Positions 56,926-64,000 of a stretch of DNA of 64,000 bases are shown here, in pieces; positions within the stretch are counted from its first letter, which is position 1, and each line of letters opens with the position of its first letter. The position numbers and the translations under genes are program-made. This DNA comes from Typhlomys cinereus (taxonomy: Eukaryota; Chordata; Mammalia; Rodentia; Platacanthomyidae), in contig JALPQD010000247.1 of NCBI GenBank assembly GCA_023101885.1, forward strand, positions 3,008,230-3,072,229. The letters run 5' to 3'. A model generated the notes under the pieces. That model did no database searches. It was not told the origin of the DNA and saw only the letters and a list, made by a program, of their open reading frames with translations.

Positions 56926-58125
56926 CTCCAAAAGCAAAGTCCAGGAGAAAAAAATAAGTCTATCTAACTTAGAAAGGGAAAACTAAATGTCTTATGAGAA
57001 TGACGTGCACTGACCTCTCCCCCCAAGTTCTGCCGAGTGAGCCCGAGTGAGGAGGAGGAGGAGTCGCTCATTGGTGCCACTTACCCTCCAGACGCTTCAT
57101 CTGTTTAGTTTTTGTTGGAAGGCTGCCAACAGTTTTGAAAGCCTGAGGAGCAAAGATCTTTCCTTGCTCACTTATCTGAAAGTGCCTGAGCCCATATTCC
57201 AGCCATTCAAGGGGGGCTGGATAGAAACAAGTGTTCCACCACTGCAGGCTCAGCCTCCAGGATGTGTGCTTGAAGAAACCTGCCCAATAGCCGCAGGAGG
57301 TTGGCGAGGAGGTGGCTCCAACTGGATCTTCTCTGATGCTCTCCCCTGGTCACCAGAACAGACTTTAGCACAGGAAATTCAGGGACTTTGGGTGGCAGGT
57401 TGTAGTCGCTCTCTCCTCATTCTCCTCAAGATTCAGTTAAAGCAATTTCCCACTTTCTGCAGCGTCTCAGTTTGCAAGATAAGGGCAATGAGCAAAGGTT
57501 CTTCTCACTCCTGTAGCCTATCTTTACAACTTTTACCAAATCATGTTGCTTAGTGAGATAAATCAAATCAGCCGTTTACAACACCTACTAAGCTTAAGCC
57601 ACTGCTCACCACAGGCTAGTGAGCAATAAGGATTTGCAGGCCTGTCTTGTCCACAGAAAGAGACAAGGGAAGAGAAGCGGGCTAACGGCACAGTCTTATA
57701 ATCTCCTTGGAGCTCTGACCTCACTTCCAGATGCATAGAGTGGGCCACTGCTTCACACTGCTTGGCTCCAACACCAATCCCATGACTCCTGGTATTTCAT
57801 TGGCAAAAAAGCACAGAACCACCCTGTGGGTGAGGAAACTTCATAGGCCAGAGAACTCAAGCAAAGGAATGCTTCTCTACCTGTGGATTAACCCCTCAGC
57901 TTTTAAAAGAATATCTGCTTCTTATGTGCAGAGATGAGCAGCTACGTACTTATAACTAGTCAGATGAGAGCAGAAGACATTGCTTGAAGGACTAACAAAG
58001 GACTCCAGTGCTGCCCCTAAAGGCCACAAAGTGCTTGACAGCATCATGATTCCCTGCGCATCAATATAAGCTTCATTCTACCTCTCAAGAAACAGGAACA
58101 ATAAAATTAATTCTAGAAAATATAA
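56926..58125. other. About 1.2 kb, possibly with a MIR relic
   Basis: 57395-57500 ('cagttaaagcaatttcccac', 'gcgtctcagtttgcaagata', 'agggcaatgagc') resembles a MIR unit. The 168-codon frame at 57047-57553 spans it and shows no domain, so I do not call it a gene. Confidence 0.35.
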
Positions 58126-58127
58126 AA

Positions 58128-58335
58128 ACTGGATTGGGGAGATGACTCAGAGGTTAAAGCCTTTGCTTCCCAAGCAAAAGGACCCAATTTTACATCCCAC
58201 TTGAAAACACCAGGTGGAAATGGCAGTGGCCTGAACTCCTAGCCCCTGAAGACAGAGCCTGGGAATCCCCGGAGCAAAGACATAAGGAGGTAGAAACAGT
58301 CCAGAGTGATTCCTGATACCTCCTCACACACTCTC
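58128..58335 (+). mobile_element. tRNA-headed SINE, tail truncated
   Basis: The head is GGATTGGGGAGATGACTCAG and the body is readable ('aatggcagtggcctgaactc' to 'agtgattcctgatacctcc'). The CA tail is reduced to a few bases. Confidence 0.7.
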
Positions 58336-58339
58336 TTTC

Positions 58340-59110
58340 AATCACCAATTTTTTGAGGTATGTCTATAATCCTAACATCAGGGAGAATGAAGCATGAGAG
58401 CCCCAAATTTGACAACCAATCAGGGTGCAGCCAAGGGCGGTGCAGGAACAGCAAAACTGAAAATAGCAACAAACCATAATTCAGAACATCAAAGACCCTA
58501 CAATGTTCACTGGGAACCAGACCAACCAAATCTCTCCCCATCCTAAAGCTCAGCGAGCCTTGAGGAAAAGGGGGCAGCAAGATTGTAAGAGCCTAAAGAT
58601 AAGAAGGACCAATGATATGCAAGAAACTCCACTCAAGTCTGGGCTGCAGCAACCAGGATACTGCTCCAATGTGATTGGACCTTTCCTGACCTGCACATGT
58701 CAACAAACCCACAAAATCTAGCACGGATCATGGGGGAGAAGGCTTCAGGCTTGGATCATTAAAGGTAAGGGGTTAAACAGTCATAATTGAGTTCCCATAT
58801 TAGCGGGCAGTCCAGGAAGGGGCTCTAAGGTATTCCACTGAGTCCTAAACCCTCACTAGTGTAGACAGCTCAGAGGGAAATTCAGTGCCCACATAAACAG
58901 ATGTTCTGGAGGATGGGAGGAAGTAGGCAGGAAACACCAAAAAAGAAGGAAGGAAAAAAGAGGGGTGGGAGAGAAAGTGGAAAGGGGGGACAGAGTGGAA
59001 TAGGGGCACAACAGGGGAAGGAGAGAAGGAGAGAGAAGAAAGGGGTACCTATTGAGCTTGTATAACTAGGCAAAAAATAATACAAAGAATAGAAAAAAAG
59101 AAAGTGAAAG
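58340..59110 (+). mobile_element. L1 3' end, longer copy of the 50.6 kb family
   Basis: From about 58430 it follows the 3' UTR at 50.6 kb ('tctctccccatcctaaagct', 'accaatgatatgcaagaaac', 'gtacctattgagcttgtata') and ends in an A-rich stretch. It extends about 80 bases further 5' than the 50.6 kb copy. A B1-like scrap may lie at 58360-58420. Confidence 0.7.
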
Positions 59111-59324
59111 AAAAGATGAAAGGTTGAAAGGGAAGAGGGGGAATGGGACTGGGAATTGGGGAGTGAAAGCATCATAAATTTACTAAATTCATATACATAA
59201 CACTAAAAAGTACATAAAATCTTACCACATGTTAAAAAGAAAGAAAGAAACAGGAACAAAGAGTATGAAGTGCCTCACACGTGACGTGTCTGTGAAGCTG
59301 GTTTCTTGACAATGGTGTTGTTTC

Positions 59325-59420
59325 TGTTAGGGTTTTTTGCTTTTGGTAATGGGGTTCTACTGTGGGTCCTCACATCTGCCAAGCAGAGACCCTTTCACTG
59401 AGGTACCCCCGCCCCACATC
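59325..59420 (-). mobile_element. ID-like (tRNA-Ala-derived) SINE, minus strand
   Basis: The antisense reads a short A-tail remnant, 'ggtaatggggttctactgtg', 'cacatctgccaagcagagac' and 'cactgaggtacccccgcccc', matching an ID core with box A 'gtacctcagtg' and box B side 'gtagaacccc'. It is monomeric, without the longer CA-tailed body. Confidence 0.55.
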
Positions 59421-61040
59421 ATTCCTGCAGACCCTGGGATTCCAGCTAATCCTCAGTTCTCAACTGTTCCAGGGCCTCTGCATGAGTTGTTCCAACTTCC
59501 TTTTGAGAGCATGAGGGATGTTCAACCAGTCAGTTCTTAGGCGGACATGTGAGTCTTTTGAACTATTCAAAAACAATCATAGTTTGGATAGGGTTAAAAA
59601 AAAAGAGACAAACATGTTTAGGTCAGAGAGACTATGGTTTGAGTTAAGATGCCCCAGAGCTCTTAAAGAAGATGCAGGGAGCAACTAGGACAGACAGACT
59701 GAGTCGGTTTCAAACCTTTACTTTGATATTTGTTGCCCGTGGAATACTTGACAAATTAAATTTCCTAATTAGTAGAGAAATTACAATGAAAAAAATGAAT
59801 GCACTCAGGTACTTAGTTGGTACCAAGAATGAATTAGCATGCACAGTGCTTTGCACACAGTAGGTGCTCAGTGAATGTTATCGCTGATGCATGCCCACAC
59901 TCATAAAACTGAGGACCTCCCAAACCAGAAACTGAGCTAAGCTGATCCATCATGGGAACTGAGGAAGAAAAAAAAAAAAAGAGTTTTTCTGCCAACAAGG
60001 AAAAGAAAGCCAAAACTAATTGTAGCTAATCCTCTGTGTCTTGTGCCCAATAGAAAATATGTTCATTTTCAAGTTCTTTTTTTTTCTGGCCACAATTCAT
60101 GGTGCAATTAAAGCACTGGCATTGATTGCCCTGTTCCATCAGAAACAGCATCCTACTTCAGACTCATCCTGTCCGAACCCTGCAGGCAAGCAGACAAAGA
60201 AGGCTGGTGATTGTCCTCAGTCAACACATCTGCCATGGTCACGTTCCACACAGTCTGACATCTGCCCAAGTGACTGAAGTCATAGGAAGGGGGATGGTGT
60301 TCTGGACCCTAGAATCTCCACCTTAGTCACAACCACCATTTCCATGGAAGGGAGAAGAATGCGGACTTTGAAAAGAACAGGTCTGCCATTGGTAGACGAG
60401 ACCCTCGAACATATTATTTAAACTCTGAGCAAAAAGACCATAGCCAGCATCACTACCCAGCTGCAAGAGTGCTTGGGTTTAGAGAGCAAGGTACCTGAAA
60501 CCTCCACCAAAATTCCTAAATTATGATAGAACTTGGATTGAATTTGGATTCCTGGCAACAGGTTTTTCCTGAGTGCACCAAGACTTCCTCGACCTCTGTG
60601 CCTAGCCCTTCTCAACATGCATAGTGTGCTTTCTTCGTTCCTTACTTTCTGCTTCATTGTTGGTATCTGCTTCATTGTTGGAGACTGTTTAACAGTCTCC
60701 TGAGATAGTCTCACCCCTGTTGATGGTTTTCCGGGCACATCTCCTGGTCCCCAGACCTCCCTAGGACTCTGAAAATCCATCTAATACAAACGTTGGCACC
60801 ATCCCACCAGGGTCTGTTCACCTGCAATCACCAACTCCTCTCCACAGCTCACAAAGCTCCTTTGTGCTGCCACATTCGTGTTCTCTTCTCCCTTTCTAAC
60901 CACTGCGTAGCCTGAGACCTTAACCCTGGCCTCTGGTCATGTCCCTGCACCACCACGCTCTCCTCTGACCTGCTTCAGCCTTCTCACCTGAAGTCTCAGG
61001 TCACTGTTCTCCTCTTCAGAGTTCTGGAGTAAATTCAAAT
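59421..61040. other. About 1.6 kb without recognised genes
   Basis: 59840-59880 ('gctttgcacacagtaggtgc' then 'tcagtgaatgtta') is the end of an L2/MIR-type repeat. 60800-61020 is C/T-rich and could be L2. Frames at 60041-60277 and 60418-60780 have no domain. Confidence 0.35.
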
Positions 61041-61044
61041 GTAA

Positions 61045-61150
61045 TCATTCATAACTAGAATCCCAATACTTGCGAGCCTAAGGCAGGAGAATTGCCATGA
61101 GTTTCAGGGTAGCCCGAGCTACAGAATGAGACTTGGTGTCAAAAGACACC
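61045..61150 (+). mobile_element. B1/proto-B1-like SINE (7SL-derived)
   Basis: 'agaatcccaatacttgcgag', 'cctaaggcaggagaattgcc', 'gggtagcccgagctacagaa' and 'tgagacttggtgtc' follow the B1 order ('aatcccagcactcgggag ... gcaggagaat ... gcctgggctaca ... gagaccctgtctc'). It is divergent, so old. Confidence 0.7.
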
Positions 61151-61194
61151 CCCAAAATCCTGTAGTTAGTTCCATTGTTTAGAAAGATAACATT

Positions 61195-61516
61195 TACAGT
61201 TTTATTTTCCTTTGTCAGGCATGTGTGTTTGGGTTGTGTGCCTGAGTGTATGTCTGTATGTATGTGGATGGGTGTGTAAGAAAGTCATGGAGCAACACAG
61301 TACAGCATCAAGTCCGTGTGCCTATGGAGACCCAAGAGTGACACTGGGAATCATCCTGTGCTGCTCTTCCAACTTAATGTTTTACTCTGGGGTTTCCCAG
61401 GCTCTGACTTCAAGGGCTGCAATCGCAGGCCACTGCCATATTTATCCAACATTTTCATGTGAGATCTAGGATCTGAACTCAGGTCCTTTTGCTTGCGAGC
61501 CATCTCTCCGCCCCAT
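61195..61516 (-). mobile_element. CA-tailed tRNA-headed SINE, minus strand, older copy
   Basis: A GT-rich tail, then antisense body ('agagtgacactgggaatcat', 'gggtttcccaggctctgact') and antisense head with box B side 'atctgaactcaggtcctttt', ending 'gagccatctctccgcccc'. Confidence 0.75.
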
Positions 61517-63125
61517 GATTTATAATTTTATGGTTGAACCTGGATAGTTTTGAGAGTGAAAAGAAGTCACAGATCATCCATAAACCAAAGTGGACGGTCT
61601 GACCTGAGACCCGGCAAACAGAGGTGCAGTCACTCTAGCCATGAAGGGGCTCCTCACAGGCTCTCAGGGACTTCAAATCTGACTTTTGCAAAGTTTACTC
61701 TCACTCTTTTTCCAACATTGCTCAGGCCTCATGGACCTGCCCCCCTCCCACTTCCCACACATCCACGCTTCTCCCAGATGGGCACATCCTGCCCCCTCTG
61801 CCAAGATGCTATAAATTCTCTGCCATTCTTAGAAAAAGTTCAATGCTGCAGGACCCTACTCCATCAAGTTACAAAGCACTATTCCCAGAGATTTAGGAAG
61901 CCGCATTTATTTGTGGTCATACTTTCATACTTTCAGTCCTATGAATGGTCTCAGGAGAGCCATGCTGAAAATGACTCTTCTGTGCAGGGCACAGAGCTGG
62001 GACGCTGGAGGATGTCAAGACATTTGCAGCCTCACAGAAAGTAACTTACAGGGTCCCTGAGGAATAACACATCATGGACAAGTAAAGAATGGTAACTACC
62101 AAAGATGAATGCAAACCTTATTTCCCAAGCAAGGTTAATCCAAGGATGATTTGTTCATATTAAAAACCACTTTTCCATTTTTCAAAGAGGTTTGTCCTCC
62201 CCAGATCCTTAAAATCAGTAAGTCTAACAGCTGGTACTGACAATAAGTGTATCTTCAGAGAGGCAATCATATAGGACTTCAAAAATGGTGTGCAGGCACT
62301 AGCAACTGACAGATAGGTAGATGTATAACAACTTCAAGCTAATGGAGAGATTACACTCTGGCATGAATGGTACTCAGATTCCTGGCAGAAAGTACAGTTC
62401 CAAGAAAGCACATTACAGAATAAAAGGATCTCCATCTGGTTCTGTCTCCGCCACTGGACACTTTCCTAGTGGAGACCCCCAAGTCCCATCCCTTTAAAAA
62501 AAAAGGAAGCTGAAATAAAAGCTCAGAAATCATTTTCAACACTAAAATTCCATATTCTACACTAAATTATGTATATGCAGGTTCCACAATATCCCTTTGG
62601 ACTTAAATATCACACCAAAAAGCAGTGCCAGGCATTTATTGGCAGTAAAAATTCAAATGATGCCTTAAAATGGTTACATTTTATCTTTTGGGGAGACAGA
62701 AGCTTACAGATTTTTTTCTAGTGGAACATTGTATAAATTTGTTAACATCGGAGTCACTGCAATTAAACCAAACCTAATGACGCAACTAATCAACACATCT
62801 GTGGAAGATGACGCCACATTAGAATCTCTGGGGAGCAGTTGGATTGGGAAGAGACAAATTCTAGATGCTGCCCAAAATCTAAGAGCAGAAGCCCACTCCA
62901 GCAGGAGCCAGAGAGAAGATTATCTTCCCTTTGTTCTCTACAGGGTCTCACAGGCGAGAGAATTCCTGTAGGAGGAAGACACATGAGGTACTCAGAAGAG
63001 AAAACCAGGAACATGCCGGTACCATAGAAAAGATGAAAGATGAGAACAAGCCAACATGGTTTGGGGAATAAAACTGTAATCATTCGTAACTGTGGTTTTA
63101 ATAGAACCTGCATAAAATAAAATGT
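61517..63125. other. About 1.6 kb without recognised features
   Basis: The 164-codon frame at 61550-62044 shows no domain, and its Ser/His/Pro-rich content is not gene-like. No repeat was recognised with confidence. Confidence 0.35.
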
Positions 63126-63127
63126 GT

Positions 63128-64000
63128 CCCTCCATCATTTAAGTATATGGTTCATAATTTCGCAGTCACAGTCTCATACAACTGACTTTCTCATATTCTC
63201 AGATTCTGTATCCATTAAACAACTCCAACTCCCTGTACCCTTCCCTCTGTCTTGGCAACTCCCAAGAACAGCTGCTTTCTATTTCCTCGGGTCTCCCTGC
63301 TTTAACACCTCCTAAAGTGAATCCCGTGCCAGTTGTCTGTTCACAGGTGAATCAGTCAAACAAGCTTTGACTGGCAGAATGTCCTCTACACTTATCTATG
63401 TCCTAACACTTTGAAGCATTTCTGCCCTTTGTTTCTGATGTTCATGTATATGTGCTGGGAGGGGGTACATGTATCTATGTGTGTTTACGTGCACAGGGGC
63501 CCATGAGTTGTGCAGTTGCCACACACATGCCTGCATTCATGTGTATTTGTGAAGGGGTAAGTATGGAAGAGAGGGGGCATGTGGAAATCCAAAGAAACCA
63601 GGAATCATCCTCCATTGTTCTACCTCATTCTTTTGAAGCTGGGTCTCTCTTAAACCCAGAGCTTACAGACAGGGCTAACCAGCTTGCTCTTTGGGTTCCC
63701 AGGTTCTGACTTCCAGGGCTGGAATTATAAGCAAACATAGCATACACACCTGGAATTTTAGGTGGGATTAGGGAACTAAACTCCAATCCATTTGCAAGTG
63801 TGACAAGCACATTAACCATTAACCACTGAGCAATCTCCCCGGCCCCATTTTTTGTCATTTTTAAGATTGTATTGCATTGTGTGTATGTATCACATTTTGT
63901 TTAACCATTCATCCAAGTGTGATGTAACTCCAGGTGCTTCCACTTCTGGACTGCTGTGGATAAGGAAATAACTTGGGAATACACACATACCGATGATTCT
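63128..64000 (-). repeat. L1M-like 3' region, minus strand, split by a B4-like SINE and running off the window
   Basis: 63220-63435 holds antisense L1M text ('ggcaactcccaagaacagct', 'gaatgtcctctacacttatc'). After the SINE it resumes at about 63849 ('attgtattgcattgtgtgta', 'cattttgtttaaccattcat'), in the order of the L1M 3' UTR. The right end lies beyond the window. Confidence 0.65.
63440..63848 (-). mobile_element. B4-like composite SINE, minus strand
   Basis: A GT-rich tail, a B1-like part ('gctgggtctctcttaaaccc', 'aaccagcttgctctttgggt', 'tccagggctggaattataag') and an antisense tRNA-like head ('taaccactgagcaatctccc' then 'cggcccc'). It separates two halves of an L1M relic. Confidence 0.65.

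Noticed and set aside
57047..57553. 168-codon frame on the plus strand
   Set aside because: It overlaps a probable MIR relic and shows no domain, no convincing start context and no splice structure.
61550..62044. 164-codon frame on the plus strand
   Set aside because: Low-information Ser/His/Pro/Leu content with no recognisable motif. A frame of this length is expected by chance in 64 kb with many frames.
1..64000. CRISPR arrays, bacterial operons, phage or plasmid features
   Set aside because: Regular direct repeats with unique spacers are absent, and the retroposon content is clearly mammalian.

Overview
This 64 kb window looks like nuclear DNA of a rodent and contains no protein-coding gene, exon or structural RNA gene that I can support. 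The evidence for a rodent is the repeat set: a B1-like 7SL SINE (about 61.05 kb), an ID-like tRNA-Ala SINE (59.33 kb), B3-like SINEs (10.9 and 30.9 kb), B4-like composite SINEs (23.4 and 63.4 kb), and many copies of a tRNA-headed SINE with a CA-rich tail. B2/B3 together with B4 and ID points to Myodonta (muroids or jerboa relatives). The dominant SINE does not read like the mouse, rat or hamster consensus, so I do not name a species. MIR, L2-like and L1M relics are the older mammalian background.

Layout. 0-5 kb: an LTR retrotransposon solo LTR, a MaLR fragment and a nearly complete non-autonomous LTR element (2286-4140). 5-7 kb: an ancient L1 3' half split by a young SINE. 7-14 kb: mostly single-copy DNA, plus a 0.5 kb polypurine tract. 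14-24 kb: SINEs, MIRs, MaLR LTRs, a rearranged quasi-palindromic LTR (15.8-16.45 kb) and an LTR nested in a SINE (23.4-24.1 kb). 24-34 kb: MIRs, SINEs, LTR relics. 34.5-35.6 kb: an L1 with a 5' inversion. 38.5-42.8 kb: a block of MaLR-type LTRs and internal sequence with later insertions. 44-45.3 kb: two solo LTRs of different families, both with exact 5-bp target duplications. 45.8-52 kb: L1M relics, a young SINE, a 17-bp minisatellite and an L1 3' end with a 15-bp target duplication. 52-64 kb: further L1 ends, MaLR, SINEs, B1, ID and B4.

Long open frames in the window come from SINE bodies, simple repeats (poly-Ser/Leu/Phe or poly-Lys/Glu/Arg) or repeat relics; none shows a recognisable domain. 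The region therefore reads as intergenic or deep-intronic DNA. The non-repeat candidates are a few AT-rich blocks dense in homeodomain- or POU-like motifs that could be conserved enhancers. The most unusual structure is the templated, inverted insertion near 16.1 kb. I found no evidence for an undescribed biological system beyond these structures. Family assignments rest on recall of repeat consensus sequences, not on a search.
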